Origin: an uncultured Clostridia bacterium
GTDB taxonomy: Bacteria > Bacillota > Clostridia > TANB77 > CAG-508
NCBI GenBank assembly: GCA_904381285.1
Contig: CAJFII010000013.1
Span: 1-60,273, forward strand
Direction: 5' to 3'
Length of the DNA stretch: 60,273 bases
Positions 8,478-17,623 of this stretch are shown here, piece after piece. Under the pieces are notes generated by a model. That model was given only the letters and a program-made list of their open reading frames with translations. It was not told the origin of the DNA and searched no databases. Both the position numbers and the translations under genes were made by a program. Each line of letters starts with the position of its first letter. Position 1 is the first letter of the stretch.

Positions 8478-9359
8478 ATGGAAAAACAAATCAGCAATTT
8501 TTTAAGTTTTATAAGAAATGATAAAAAATTATCAGAAAATACATTACAATCATACAAAAGAGATCTTGTACAATTACAAGAATATATGGATTCTGAAAAA
8601 TTAAATTATTTAAAAGTAACACCAGAAGATATGAAAAGATATTTTATACATTTACAAACAATAGGTAAAAAAACATCTACAATATCTAGAAATGTTGCTT
8701 CAATTAGATCATTTTACCAATTTTTAGTTCGTTGCAAAAAAATAAAAAAAGATCCTACTGAAAAAATACAATCTCCAAAAGTAGAAAAAAGATCACCAAC
8801 AGTTTTAACATCTGAAGAAGTTGAATTATTACTAAACCAACCAAAAGATGTTGACTTAAAAGGGATTAGAGATAAAGCAATGTTAGAATTTGCATATGCT
8901 ACTGGAATGAGAGTATCAGAAATAATAGATTTAAATATAGAAGATGTTAATTTAAAAGATGGATTAGTAACATGCAAAACAAGAACAAGACAAAGACATA
9001 TACCACTTGGTTCACTTTCTTTAAGAGCATTGGCTGATTACATTGAAAATTCTAGACCAATATTAATAAAAGATGAATCTGTAAAAGCTTTATTTGTTAA
9101 CACAAATGGAAAAAGATTAACACGTCAAGGTTTCTGGAAAATAGTAAAATACTATAAAGAACAAGCTCATATAACAAAAGATATTACACCGCATGTGTTA
9201 AGACATTCATTTGCAACACATCTTTTACAAAATGGAGCAGATTTAAAATCTATACAAATAATGCTAGGACATTCAGATATATCTTCAACACAGGTATATA
9301 TGCAATTCCAAGATGAAAGTATAAAAGATATATATAAACATGCACATCCAAGAGCATAA
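8478..9359 (+). CDS. xerD: Site-specific tyrosine recombinase XerD
   Basis: Resolves chromosome dimers at dif together with XerC. 293 residues: N-terminal SAM-like core-binding domain, then the catalytic domain with the full set R145 (TGMRVSE), K167, H239 and R242 (HVLRHSFATHLL), H265 (LGHSDISSTQVY) and nucleophile Y274. Its position after spoIIM is the standard chromosomal context, so it is not a mobile-element integrase. It has its own promoter and a terminator. Confidence 0.93.
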   Translation: MEKQISNFLSFIRNDKKLSENTLQSYKRDLVQLQEYMDSEKLNYLKVTPEDMKRYFIHLQTIGKKTSTISRNVASIRSFYQFLVRCKKIKKDPTEKIQSPKVEKRSPTVLTSEEVELLLNQPKDVDLKGIRDKAMLEFAYATGMRVSEIIDLNIEDVNLKDGLVTCKTRTRQRHIPLGSLSLRALADYIENSRPILIKDESVKALFVNTNGKRLTRQGFWKIVKYYKEQAHITKDITPHVLRHSFATHLLQNGADLKSIQIMLGHSDISSTQVYMQFQDESIKDIYKHAHPRA

Positions 9360-9366
9360 CTAAAAA

Positions 9367-9405
9367 ATAAAGGAAGAGTAACTATTTACTCTTTCTTTTA
9401 TTTTT
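9367..9405 (+). terminator. xerD terminator
   Basis: GAAGAGTAA pairs with TTACTCTTTC (one bulged T), extended by AAATAAA/TTTTATTT arms and ending in a T run. Confidence 0.75.
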
Positions 9406-9413
9406 GATATAAT
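9404..9413 (+). promoter_or_regulatory. Extended -10 for rsmE
   Basis: TTGATATAAT directly after the xerD terminator, about 19 bases from the rsmE start. Confidence 0.45.
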
Positions 9414-9431
9414 CCGTTTAGGTGGTAAAAT

Positions 9432-10181
9432 ATGTTTAAATTTTTTGTTACAGAAGACCAAATAAAAGATAAAATAATTGATATAATAGAAGACGACGTA
9501 AACCATATAAAAAATGTTTTAAGATTAGAAGTAGAAGATAAAATAGAAGTTTGTGATATAAATAATAGTAATAATTATTTATGCAAAATTATAGAATTAA
9601 ATAAAAAATATGTAAAATGTGAAATTATTGAAGAAATAAAAAATAATAATGAAACAAATCTATATTTACACATTTTTCAAGGGATTCCTAAAGCAGAAAA
9701 AATGGAAACTATAATACAAAAAACAACTGAAATAGGAGTAAGTGAAATAACACCATTAATTATGCAAAGGTGTATTACAAAATTGGATAATAAAACAAGC
9801 CTAAAAAAAGTAGAAAGATGGCAAAAGATTGCTGAAGTAGCAGCCAAACAAAGCAAAAGAGATAAAATACCAATTATAAATTTACCAATTAATATTAAAA
9901 ATGTATATGAAAAATTAACAAATTATGATATAGTATTAATAGCTTATGAAGAAGAAAAAGATAATGCAATAAAAAAGATTTTAAATAAAGTGCCAAAAAA
10001 GAAAAATTTAAAAATAGCTATTATAATAGGACCAGAAGGAGGAATAACAAAAGAAGAAATTAAAGAATTATCAAACGAAAACGTAAAAACAGTAACCCTA
10101 GGAAAAAGAATTTTAAGAACTGAAACAGCACCAATTGTACTTGTAAGTATAATTATGTATGAATTTGATGAAATGGGATAG
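9432..10181 (+). CDS. rsmE: 16S rRNA m3U1498 methyltransferase RsmE
   Basis: SPOUT-family enzyme that methylates N3 of uridine 1498 in 16S rRNA using SAM. 249 residues: N-terminal PUA-like RNA-binding part with HIKNVLRLE, then the trefoil-knot domain with IIGPEGGITKEE and LGKRILRTETAP. Probable first gene of the rsmE-membrane protein-yicC-remA-rpoZ run. Confidence 0.95.
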   Translation: MFKFFVTEDQIKDKIIDIIEDDVNHIKNVLRLEVEDKIEVCDINNSNNYLCKIIELNKKYVKCEIIEEIKNNNETNLYLHIFQGIPKAEKMETIIQKTTEIGVSEITPLIMQRCITKLDNKTSLKKVERWQKIAEVAAKQSKRDKIPIINLPINIKNVYEKLTNYDIVLIAYEEEKDNAIKKILNKVPKKKNLKIAIIIGPEGGITKEEIKELSNENVKTVTLGKRILRTETAPIVLVSIIMYEFDEMG

Positions 10182-10212
10182 TTTGAAAATTAAAAAGAAA
10201 GGATAAATTAAT

Positions 10213-10776
10213 ATGAAAAAAGAAAAAAGTAATGAAAAAAATGTTACTAAAAAACAGCCTAAGCCAATGCAAAATGTAAAAGTAAATGAAAAAGAGTTAA
10301 AAGAAAATCTTAAAAACATGGAAAACATGGTAAATAAAAAAGAATTACCAAAAGAAGAAAAAGATAAGATTAATAAAAGAGTTTTTGAAAATGTTTTGAT
10401 AGCGGATTTAATAATGGCATTTTTATTCTTATTAACATTAGGTTCTTTAAATATAGAAACAACAGCATTTATAACGGACTTAAAAGTATTTAGTATAGGA
10501 CTTATAATACTCACAATTATATTATTTGAATATAGTTATAAAAACGAAAATGCAAATGTATGCATACATGGAATTGAATGTTTAGTTCTAGCAATATTTA
10601 CATTATTTTCAATATCTTTATATAGTATATATTTTAGAGATTTTCATTTAATTGTAGCTTCAATTTCATACTTATTTGCAATCTACTATGTTGCAAAGGC
10701 AATAATAATGCAAATAAAAATGAAAAAGAAATATGTTGAAAGTATAAATGATATAAATGAAATTATAAAAAAATAA
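10213..10776 (+). CDS. Unknown membrane protein
   Basis: 187 residues. The first 55 are Lys/Asn/Glu-rich and likely cytoplasmic. About four membrane helices follow, near 62-80, 92-106, 117-137 and 146-163, and the C-terminus is charged. No family is recognised. Short gaps to rsmE and yicC suggest an operon, so it is probably constitutively expressed. Confidence 0.7.
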   Translation: MKKEKSNEKNVTKKQPKPMQNVKVNEKELKENLKNMENMVNKKELPKEEKDKINKRVFENVLIADLIMAFLFLLTLGSLNIETTAFITDLKVFSIGLIILTIILFEYSYKNENANVCIHGIECLVLAIFTLFSISLYSIYFRDFHLIVASISYLFAIYYVAKAIIMQIKMKKKYVESINDINEIIKK

Positions 10777-10792
10777 AGGAAGTGTTATATAA

Positions 10793-11665
10793 ATGAAAAG
10801 TATGACTGGTTTTGGGAGAGCAAGATTAGAAAGAGAAAATAGAACATATAACATAGAGATAAAATCAGTTAATCACAGATATAATGATATTACAGTAAAA
10901 ATGCCAAAAGGAATTAGTTACTTAGAAGAAAAAGTAAAAAAAGAAATATCTTCTAAAATCTCTAGAGGGAAAGTAGATATTTATATAACTTTTGATAACA
11001 ATAGTTCAGAGGGCAAGAATATTAAAATTAATAAAGAAATAGCTTCAATTTATATTAAAGAATTAAAGACACTAGCTAAGGAGAATAATATAAAAGAAGA
11101 TATATCTGTGACAGAAATATTCAAGTTTCCAGATGTGTTATCAATTGAAAATGTGGAAGATGAAGAACTTATATGGTCTGAATTATATACTTGTTTAGAT
11201 AATGCAATAACAAGTCTTATGGAAATGAGAAAGCGAGAAGGAAATAAAATAAAAGAAGATTTGGAAAAACGCATAGAAAAAATATCAGAAAAAGTAGATG
11301 AAATTTCTACATATTCTACTAGACTTGTGGAAGAATATGTAGTAAAATTAGAAACGAGAATAAAAGAAATTCTAAATACAGATGTAGTTGATAAAGATAG
11401 ATTAGCACAAGAAATTGTAATTTATGCAGATAAATGTTCTGTAGAAGAAGAAATTACAAGGTTAAAAAGCCATATCATTCAATTTAAAGAATTAATAAAT
11501 ATGGATACACCAATAGGTAAAAAAATCGATTTTTTAATTCAAGAAATGAATAGAGAGACTAACACAATAGGTTCAAAATCTGGAAATTTATTAATTACAA
11601 ACTTAGTGATAGACATAAAAACTGAGCTAGAAGATATTCGCGAACAAGTTCAAAATATAGAATAG
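10793..11665 (+). CDS. yicC: YicC/YloC-family endoribonuclease
   Basis: Family shown in other bacteria to cleave RNA. 290 residues with the hallmark start [10 protein letters not shown], then SVNHRYNDI, the C-terminal [19 protein letters not shown] and [19 protein letters not shown]. It lies 11 bases before remA, the usual yloC-remA order. Confidence 0.93.
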   Translation: MKSMTGFGRARLERENRTYNIEIKSVNHRYNDITVKMPKGISYLEEKVKKEISSKISRGKVDIYITFDNNSSEGKNIKINKEIASIYIKELKTLAKENNIKEDISVTEIFKFPDVLSIENVEDEELIWSELYTCLDNAITSLMEMRKREGNKIKEDLEKRIEKISEKVDEISTYSTRLVEEYVVKLETRIKEILNTDVVDKDRLAQEIVIYADKCSVEEEITRLKSHIIQFKELINMDTPIGKKIDFLIQEMNRETNTIGSKSGNLLITNLVIDIKTELEDIREQVQNIE

Positions 11666-11676
11666 GAGAGAAAAAT

Positions 11677-11925
11677 ATGCAACTTATAAACATTGGGTTT
11701 GGAAACATTGTATCTGCAAATAGAATTATAGCAATTGTTAGTCCAGAATCAGCACCAATAAAAAGAATGATACAAGAAGCAAAAGATAATAAAACTGCAG
11801 TAGACGCAACATACGGTAGACGTACAAGAGCTGTAGTTATAATGGATTCAGGTCATATTATACTATCTGCAATACAACCAGAAACTGTAGCAGGAAGATT
11901 AGAAAAAGAAGAAATAGAAGAATAA
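11677..11925 (+). CDS. remA: Extracellular matrix regulator RemA (DUF370)
   Basis: 82 residues, nearly the whole conserved family: [38 protein letters not shown] and [12 protein letters not shown]. In Bacillus it is a ring-forming DNA-binding activator of matrix genes; the role in this organism is inferred. It lies between yicC and rpoZ, where gmk would normally come next. Confidence 0.93.
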   Translation: MQLINIGFGNIVSANRIIAIVSPESAPIKRMIQEAKDNKTAVDATYGRRTRAVVIMDSGHIILSAIQPETVAGRLEKEEIEE

Positions 11926-11947
11926 TAGGAAAAGAGGTAGATTAAAA

Positions 11948-12142
11948 ATGATGGTAAAACCAAGCGTTACAGATTTATTAAAAAAAGTAGATAACAGATA
12001 TGAATTAGTAGTAATAACTGCTAAAAGAGCAAGACAACTATCAAAAGGAGAAAAACCACTAATAGATAAAAAAGAAGCATCTAATGTAACACTAGCAGCA
12101 GATGAAATAGCAGAAGGAAAGGTGACAATATGCAGAAATTAA
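11948..12142 (+). CDS. rpoZ: RNA polymerase omega subunit
   Basis: 64 residues with the family core VDNRYELVVITAKRARQL and a C-terminal ALADEIAEGKV-like helix. It aids assembly of RNA polymerase through the beta-prime subunit. Either of two adjacent ATGs (11948, 11951) could start it. Its end overlaps the next gene by 13 bases, implying coupling. Confidence 0.92.
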   Translation: MMVKPSVTDLLKKVDNRYELVVITAKRARQLSKGEKPLIDKKEASNVTLAADEIAEGKVTICRN

Positions 12143-12696
12143 ATAGACATATAATTACTATTACTGGTGATTTAGCAAGTGGAAAAAGTAAAGTGACAAC
12201 TTTACTTGCAAATGAGTTAGGATATGAAATATATAGAAATGGAGATTATGTACGTAAACTTGCTAAAGAAAAGGGAATGGATATTACACAGTTTAATGAA
12301 TATGTAAAACAACATCCAGAAATAGATAATGATATTGAAAAAAGTGCGGCTCAATATGCATTAGAACATGATAAATTAATTATTGATGCACGACTAGGAT
12401 GGTATGCTGTTCCACAATCATTTAAAGTATATTTAAAGGTTGATCTTGATGTTTCTGCAAAAAGAGCATTAAATGATGCTGACAGAAAAGACAGTGAAAT
12501 GTTTACTGATTTTGAAGAGCAAAAACAAGACATATTAAAAAGGTATAATATGGAAAATGAAAGGTTTTTCAATTTATATGGAGTTAGAAGAGATGATATG
12601 TCTAACTATGACTTTATACTAGATACAAGTAATATTTCATTAGAAGAAACAAAGGAAAAAATAAAAACTGAATATTTTAAATGGTTAGAAAAATGA
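12130..12696 (+). CDS. Cytidylate-kinase-like NMP kinase
   Basis: 188 residues. The P-loop is GDLASGKSK near residues 13-21. It then has GYEIYRNGDYVRKLA, IIDARLGWY (substrate and Walker B-like region) and a lid-like RKDSEMF segment. It matches the AAA-type cytidylate kinase-like family, predicted to phosphorylate CMP or dCMP, rather than guanylate kinase. It occupies the place next to rpoZ usually held by gmk. GGAAAGGTG precedes ATG 12130 inside rpoZ. Confidence 0.8.
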   Translation: MQKLNRHIITITGDLASGKSKVTTLLANELGYEIYRNGDYVRKLAKEKGMDITQFNEYVKQHPEIDNDIEKSAAQYALEHDKLIIDARLGWYAVPQSFKVYLKVDLDVSAKRALNDADRKDSEMFTDFEEQKQDILKRYNMENERFFNLYGVRRDDMSNYDFILDTSNISLEETKEKIKTEYFKWLEK

Positions 12697-12719
12697 AAAA
12701 ATAATTAGTGGGTGAGTAT

Positions 12720-13292
12720 ATGAATAAAACAAAAAGAAAAATATTTGAAACTTCTATGAAATTATTTGCACAAAAAGGATATGATGCAACAAGTATAGAA
12801 GAAATAACAGCAACAGTAGGTGTTGCAAAAGGAACATTATATTATCATTTTTCAAGTAAAGAAGAAATATTTAACTTTTTAGTAGAAGAAGGAATGAAAT
12901 TACTTAAAAATAGCATAGATATAAAAATTTCAAAAGCATCTAATTATGTAGATAAAATAAGAGCTGTTGTGTTAATACAAATAAAAGTAATTGCTAAATA
13001 TGAAGATTTTATGACAATAGTACTTAGCCAAATTTGGGGAAATGAAGCAAGAAATATAATGTGCAAAAATAAAGTAATTGAGTACATAAAAACAATAGAA
13101 GATTTATTAAAAGAAGGAATGGAACAGGGGGAAATAATACAAGGCGATCCTGCTGTTATGGCATCCGGAATATTTGGATTAACCTGTTCAAGTTTAGTAT
13201 ATAAATTAAAAACTAATAAAGAGATAGACATACCAGCATTGTACAAAGAATTCGATAATTCTATATTAAAAAGCTTAGCTAAACATAAATAG
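12720..13292 (+). CDS. TetR-family transcriptional regulator
   Basis: 190 residues. The N-terminal HTH is typical: LFAQKGYDATSIEEI, then VGVAKGTLYYHFSSKEEIF. The ligand-binding half is unassigned. ATG 12720 is preferred because GGGTGAG lies just before it; a GTG at 12708 overlaps that site. It is followed by a terminator, so its target is not obvious from context. Confidence 0.9.
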   Translation: MNKTKRKIFETSMKLFAQKGYDATSIEEITATVGVAKGTLYYHFSSKEEIFNFLVEEGMKLLKNSIDIKISKASNYVDKIRAVVLIQIKVIAKYEDFMTIVLSQIWGNEARNIMCKNKVIEYIKTIEDLLKEGMEQGEIIQGDPAVMASGIFGLTCSSLVYKLKTNKEIDIPALYKEFDNSILKSLAKHK

Positions 13293-13300
13293 TCAGTTTT

Positions 13301-13328
13301 AATAGACATAAAACATGTCTATTTTCTT
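13301..13328 (+). terminator. Terminator of the tetR gene
   Basis: AATAGACAT / ATGTCTATT stem with a 5-base loop, then TTTCTTT. Confidence 0.75.
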
Positions 13329-13373
13329 TAAGTAAAATACAAAAATAAAATATTAAAAAATATAAAAATAATG

Positions 13374-13403
13374 TTGACTTTTATATAAAAAGTGTAATAA
13401 AAT
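13374..13403 (+). promoter_or_regulatory. Upstream candidate promoter
   Basis: TTGACT, 18 bases, TAAAAT, upstream of the better-matched promoter at 13441. Confidence 0.35.
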
Positions 13404-13440
13404 TGTAACGAAAATGAAATATGAATTTTGATAAATCCTA

Positions 13441-13469
13441 TTGTACTTTCTTAGCAAAAGATGTATAAT
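13441..13469 (+). promoter_or_regulatory. Promoter of the coiled-coil protein gene
   Basis: TTGTAC, 17 bases, TATAAT; the gene starts 45 bases further on with GGAGGGAGG-type ribosome binding. Confidence 0.6.
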
Positions 13470-13514
13470 TTTGATAGTTAGAATATTACGTAGGACAAAG
13501 GAGGGAGGTTTACA

Positions 13515-14384
13515 ATGTCTAGAAGCGGCATAGTAAACGTAAGAATGGTAATTACGGAAGAAAAAATTTTATCAAATATTGATAAGGTACAAAAATTAAT
13601 TAATCCAAATAGTAAAAAACAAATAGTTCAATTAGATGATGATACTTATTTCAAAGATTTAATTGAATCTATAAAAACATACTTAATTGAATATCCAAAA
13701 AAGAAGAATTTTCCAAAAACTGTATATAAAGCAGCTTATGGTTTAATAGAGTATGCTACAAATCAATTTGAAGAAAATACAAAACAAATAGAAGAATTAA
13801 TAAGGCAAAGAGAAAAAAATATTGTATTATCTGGTGAATTGAAAGAGTTATTAGAAACAGTACAAAATAAAGAAAAAGATTGGAAAGCTAAAGTAAAAAA
13901 TGCTGAAACTAAATTTGGTGAAGATATAATAGATACATTGGGAATAATAGGAAGATCAAAAGGTACAACTTCACAAAACTATCAAGATGCTGTAAAATTA
14001 ATTAATGCAAGAATTACAAACTTAGAATCAAATTTACATATTGAAATAGATATGGAAAGAATTGAAGATAGATCAAAAGCATTAAGCTATATAGGAATTG
14101 AAGTTGCAGATGCATTAAAAGTTATACCAACACCAGTTGATTATGACAAAGAAGAAGTTGCAGAAGAACAGAATGTTGAAGTAAAAGAAGTAGCAGAAAA
14201 TTCTAATGTTGCAGCTGCACAAGAAACACAAGAAGATAGCTTTATAAATGATACAAGAATGGAAGTAAAACCATCATTATGGCAAAGAATTAAAAACAGT
14301 AAATTTGGTAGAGCAGTAAGTTATATACTAAGAATTAAAGTTGTTTTAGATGTACCAGCACTTCCAGAAGGTAGAGGAGAATAA
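13515..14384 (+). CDS. Unknown soluble coiled-coil protein
   Basis: 289 residues, no signal peptide or membrane helix. A helical Lys/Glu-rich middle (about 85-190) has coiled-coil character. An acidic linker (about 205-245) leads to a basic C-terminal segment (SLWQRIKNSKFGRAVSYI). No family is recognised. It has its own promoter, a strong GGAGGGAGG ribosome site and a strong terminator, so it is a single-gene unit that is likely well expressed. Confidence 0.7.
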   Translation: MSRSGIVNVRMVITEEKILSNIDKVQKLINPNSKKQIVQLDDDTYFKDLIESIKTYLIEYPKKKNFPKTVYKAAYGLIEYATNQFEENTKQIEELIRQREKNIVLSGELKELLETVQNKEKDWKAKVKNAETKFGEDIIDTLGIIGRSKGTTSQNYQDAVKLINARITNLESNLHIEIDMERIEDRSKALSYIGIEVADALKVIPTPVDYDKEEVAEEQNVEVKEVAENSNVAAAQETQEDSFINDTRMEVKPSLWQRIKNSKFGRAVSYILRIKVVLDVPALPEGRGE

Positions 14385-14395
14385 AAAATTATATT

Positions 14396-14427
14396 AAAGA
14401 AGAAATATGAAAATATTTCTTCTTTTT
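14396..14427 (+). terminator. Strong terminator with GAAA tetraloop
   Basis: AAAGAAGAAATAT / ATATTTCTTCTTT, a perfect 13-bp stem closed by GAAA, then a T run. Confidence 0.9.
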
Positions 14428-14429
14428 TG

Positions 14430-14458
14430 TTGAAAAAAAGATTTGATATTGATATAAT
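14430..14458 (+). promoter_or_regulatory. thyA-dfrA promoter
   Basis: TTGAAA, 17 bases, extended -10 TGaTATAAT. Confidence 0.7.
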
Positions 14459-14495
14459 TTTACTAATTTTATATTAATTTAAGGAGGGGAATAAT

Positions 14496-15353
14496 TTGAC
14501 TCAGGCAGATAAACATTTTATAGAAACATGTAAAGAAATTATAAAAAATGGATATTCATCTGTTGGAACGAATGTACGTACAAGATGGGAGGACGGAAGT
14601 GAAGCTAATTATTATTCTATAGTTGGAGTTCAAAATAAATATGATTTAGAAAAAGAATTTCCAATGATTACAATTAGAAATAATACGAATACTTTCAAGA
14701 AGGCTATAGATGAAGTTTTATGGATTTGGCAAAAAAAATCAAATAAAATCAGTGACCTTAACTCACATATATGGGATCAATGGGCTGGGAAAGATGGAAC
14801 TATAGGAAAGGCATATGGATATCAATTTTCAAAAAAATATAGTTTTAAAACAAAAGATGGAATAAAAGAAATGGACCAAGTAGATTATGTATTATATTTA
14901 TTAAAAAATGACCCTTCAAGTCGTAGAATTATGACAAATTTATTTAATCATGAAGAACTAAAAGATATGAATTTAGAACCATGTGCATATGGAACACAAT
15001 GGCTCGTAAAGGAAGGAAAATTACATCTTATTTTAAATCAACGCTCACAAGATATGTTGGCAGCGAACGGTTGGAATATAATGCAATATGCAGCTTTACA
15101 ACATATGTTTGCACAAGTAAGTGGACTTAAAGTAGGAACATTAACACACAATATAGGGGATTGTCATATTTATGATAGGCATATTCCGTTAGTTAAACAG
15201 TTAATAGAAGCAGAACCAAAAGATGTTACTCCCAAATTAGTAATTAATAATAAAACTGATAATTTCTATGACTTTAAACCAGATGATTTTGAAATTGTAG
15301 GCTATGATTATAATAAAGAAATAAAACTTGGAAAAATACCTGTTGCAATATAA
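14496..15353 (+). CDS. thyA: Thymidylate synthase (phi3T/B. subtilis ThyA type)
   Basis: Makes dTMP from dUMP and methylene-tetrahydrofolate. 285 residues, like Bacillus ThyA rather than the ThyB/E. coli type. The nucleophile is C163 in EPCAYGTQW. QRSQDMLAANGWN carries the dUMP-binding Arg and Asp, and NIGDCHIYDRHI is conserved. Translation starts at TTG 14496 after AAGGAGGGG. dfrA follows and would regenerate tetrahydrofolate. Confidence 0.93.
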   Translation: MTQADKHFIETCKEIIKNGYSSVGTNVRTRWEDGSEANYYSIVGVQNKYDLEKEFPMITIRNNTNTFKKAIDEVLWIWQKKSNKISDLNSHIWDQWAGKDGTIGKAYGYQFSKKYSFKTKDGIKEMDQVDYVLYLLKNDPSSRRIMTNLFNHEELKDMNLEPCAYGTQWLVKEGKLHLILNQRSQDMLAANGWNIMQYAALQHMFAQVSGLKVGTLTHNIGDCHIYDRHIPLVKQLIEAEPKDVTPKLVINNKTDNFYDFKPDDFEIVGYDYNKEIKLGKIPVAI

Positions 15354-15421
15354 AGTAGTATATAGTCTTTATCAAATTTAAAGAGTAGAGAAAATTGAAA
15401 ATATTTTGAAAGGGTGTAAAA

Positions 15422-15910
15422 ATGTTAAGTATAATAGTTGCTAAGTCTAGAAACAATGTAATTGGAAAAGATAATCAATTGATATGGCATCTGCCAGAAG
15501 ATTTAAAAAGATTTAAAACAATAACTACTGGAAAAACAATTATAATGGGAAGAAAGACATTTGAATCTTTAGGAAGAGTTTTGCCAAACAGAAAGCATGT
15601 TGTTTTAACTAAAAATTTAGATTTTGTAGTAAATAATGAAATGGTAGAAGTTGTACATGATTTGAATGACTTAAATAAATATATTAATTCACAAGAGGAA
15701 TGCTTTGTAATTGGTGGAGGAATTATATATAGTATGTTAATGCCATATGCAAACAAAATTTATGCAACAGTTATAAATGAAGAATTTGATGGGGATACAT
15801 ATTTTCCAATAATAGATGAGAAAACATGGAAAATACAAAAAAGAGAAAAAGGAATAAAAAATGAAAAAAATCCATATGATTATGAATATATAGATTATAT
15901 ACGAGTATAA
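15422..15910 (+). CDS. dfrA: Dihydrofolate reductase
   Basis: Reduces dihydrofolate with NADPH. 162 residues with IVAKSRNNVIGKDNQLIWHLPEDLKRFK split over the substrate site, TIIMGRKTFESLG, and FVIGGGIIYSMLMPYANKIY in the cofactor region. It lies 68 bases after thyA in the same unit, ending at a terminator. Confidence 0.95.
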   Translation: MLSIIVAKSRNNVIGKDNQLIWHLPEDLKRFKTITTGKTIIMGRKTFESLGRVLPNRKHVVLTKNLDFVVNNEMVEVVHDLNDLNKYINSQEECFVIGGGIIYSMLMPYANKIYATVINEEFDGDTYFPIIDEKTWKIQKREKGIKNEKNPYDYEYIDYIRV

Positions 15911-15980
15911 TTTATAACTTTTTCTATAATATAAAATTTTTATTACTCATCAAGATCTTTATATGCAGAATATTTATCAG

Positions 15981-16007
15981 ATCAGACACAAAAAGTGTCT
16001 GATTTTT
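15981..16007 (+). terminator. thyA-dfrA terminator
   Basis: ATCAGACAC / GTGTCTGAT with an A5 loop, followed by TTTT. Confidence 0.85.
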
Positions 16008-16015
16008 GTAATAAA

Positions 16016-16060
16016 ACCTTATTTCTATAAATATAATTAAAAAAACATATGAAATAAGGT
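16016..16060 (+). promoter_or_regulatory. Perfect inverted repeat covering the ribosome site of the next gene
   Basis: ACCTTATTTC (16016-16025) is exactly complementary to GAAATAAGGT (16051-16060). The right arm contains the AAGGT of the ribosome site for the 16067 gene. A TATAAT (16032-16037) lies in the loop. In a transcript starting upstream, the stem would hide the ribosome site; a transcript starting from the loop would lack the left arm. Confidence 0.6.
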
Positions 16061-16066
16061 GATATT

Positions 16067-16975
16067 ATTTACGACGTATTATATATAAAAGAATTGGACA
16101 ATATAGAAGAATTATTCGAAGATAAATGTAAATTACCTAAATTTATTAAATATTGTATATATATATTGAAAAAGATGTTTTGTGTACTAACAATTAAAGA
16201 AGAAAAAATTTGTATATTGCCATATAAAAAAATTAAAAATAAAACTATAGTGAATTTAATTGTAAAAATAATAAATAAAACTACAAACAATGTAGTTTTA
16301 TCATATTATTTAAATGATTTGAGAGAGTTAAAAAGTAAGATATTAGAAAACAACATATATATTTATGATGGAAAATTGCTATCTAATTATCTGCTTTATA
16401 ATTTTATAAATTATATTTCAAACATAAAGAATGAACAAGTTTATACACAAGAAATTTTTGTATTAGTAAACAATGCTAATTCTGCAAATGAAAGCAATAT
16501 AATATATTTTGCAGAACATTTTAAAAGAATAAACATTGTAACAAATAATATAAATCATTTTAGAAAAATAGAAAATTATTTAGAAGAAAAAATGGGAATA
16601 GGAATTGTAATAACTAATAATAAAAGAAAAAGCTTATCAAAAGCTAGAATCATAATTAATTTAGATTTTGATGAAGAAACTCTAAATAGTTTTAATATAA
16701 ATACAAAAGCAATTATTATAAGTATTAATAATAAAATAAATATAAAAACAAAACTATTTAATGGAATAAATATTTGTGATTATCAAATAATATATAAAAA
16801 TAATTTTGATAGCGACATCTATAAAAAGTTTGATAAAAAATTATTATACGAAAGTACAATTATAGGAAAAAAATATGATTATATAATTAATAAAATAAAA
16901 GAAGATGATGTGAAAATAGTTAATTTAATAGGAAAAAATGGGATTATCAATTATATGGAATATAAGCAAAATTAG
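16067..16975 (+). CDS. Unknown Lys/Asn/Ile-rich protein, Rossmann-like middle
   Basis: About 302 residues from a proposed ATT start at 16067, five bases after AAGGTG. The frame is open from 16058 and holds no ATG, GTG or TTG until TTG 16094, which has no ribosome site. The upstream residues (IYDVLYIKELDNIEELFE) look like real coding sequence. The middle (FVLVNNANSANESNIIYFAEHF, then INIVTNN, then ARIIINLDF) has alternating strands and helices as in nucleotide-binding folds. No family is recognised. It lies before greA. Confidence 0.6.
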   Translation: MYDVLYIKELDNIEELFEDKCKLPKFIKYCIYILKKMFCVLTIKEEKICILPYKKIKNKTIVNLIVKIINKTTNNVVLSYYLNDLRELKSKILENNIYIYDGKLLSNYLLYNFINYISNIKNEQVYTQEIFVLVNNANSANESNIIYFAEHFKRINIVTNNINHFRKIENYLEEKMGIGIVITNNKRKSLSKARIIINLDFDEETLNSFNINTKAIIISINNKINIKTKLFNGINICDYQIIYKNNFDSDIYKKFDKKLLYESTIIGKKYDYIINKIKEDDVKIVNLIGKNGIINYMEYKQN

Positions 16976-16993
16976 AAAAAATTATTTAAAGTA

Positions 16994-17022
16994 TTGACAA
17001 AATAATAGAATTATCTTAAGAT
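16994..17022 (+). promoter_or_regulatory. greA promoter
   Basis: TTGACA, 17 bases, TAAGAT. Confidence 0.7.
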
Positions 17023-17085
17023 AGTGTCAATGTAAAAATTTATACAACAAATATTATATATTTATATAGGGAGGAGACTTATATT

Positions 17086-17562
17086 ATGGAAGAAAAAGAG
17101 GTACTATTAACACAAGAGGGATATGATAATTTAGAAAAAGAATTAGAGTATTTAAGAACAGAAAAAAGAGCTGAAATAGCAGAACGTATTAAAGTTGCTT
17201 TGGGATTTGGTGATTTATCAGAAAATTCTGAATATGATGAAGCTAAAAACGCACAAGCGGCTAATGAAATAAAAATAGCAGGGTTAGAAGCAAAATTAAG
17301 ATATGCTAAGATCATAGATGAATCTGAAATAGATACAAAAACAGTACAAGTAGGAAATACTGTAAAAGTAAAAGACTTAGAATTTGATGAAGAATGTGAA
17401 TATACTATTGTTGGTTCAACAGAAGTTGACTTATCACAAAATAAAATTTCTAATGAATCACCAATTGGAGCAGCATTGTTAGGAGCTAAAAAAGGTCAAG
17501 TAGTAGAATTTAAAATTCCAGCAGGAACAGCAAAATATAAAATATTATCAATAAAAAAATAA
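17086..17562 (+). CDS. greA: Transcription elongation factor GreA
   Basis: Rescues backtracked RNA polymerase by stimulating transcript cleavage. 158 residues: an N-terminal coiled coil starting [16 protein letters not shown], the acidic tip [13 protein letters not shown], and the C-terminal FKBP-like domain ending [18 protein letters not shown]. It has its own promoter and terminator. Confidence 0.96.
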   Translation: MEEKEVLLTQEGYDNLEKELEYLRTEKRAEIAERIKVALGFGDLSENSEYDEAKNAQAANEIKIAGLEAKLRYAKIIDESEIDTKTVQVGNTVKVKDLEFDEECEYTIVGSTEVDLSQNKISNESPIGAALLGAKKGQVVEFKIPAGTAKYKILSIKK

Positions 17563-17575
17563 AATAATAAAATAA

Positions 17576-17602
17576 TAAAAGGTTGCATTTATGCAACCTT
17601 TA
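17576..17602. terminator. Terminator between greA and the vanW gene
   Basis: AAAGGTTGCAT, two-base loop region, ATGCAACCTTT. It stands between converging genes and could serve both. Confidence 0.8.
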
Positions 17603-17623
17603 AAATATTCTAATAAAGTATAT

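Noticed and set aside
8478..9359. Tyrosine recombinase as a mobile-element integrase
   Set aside because: Its neighbours (spoIIM upstream) and sequence fit the chromosomal XerD locus of Firmicutes.
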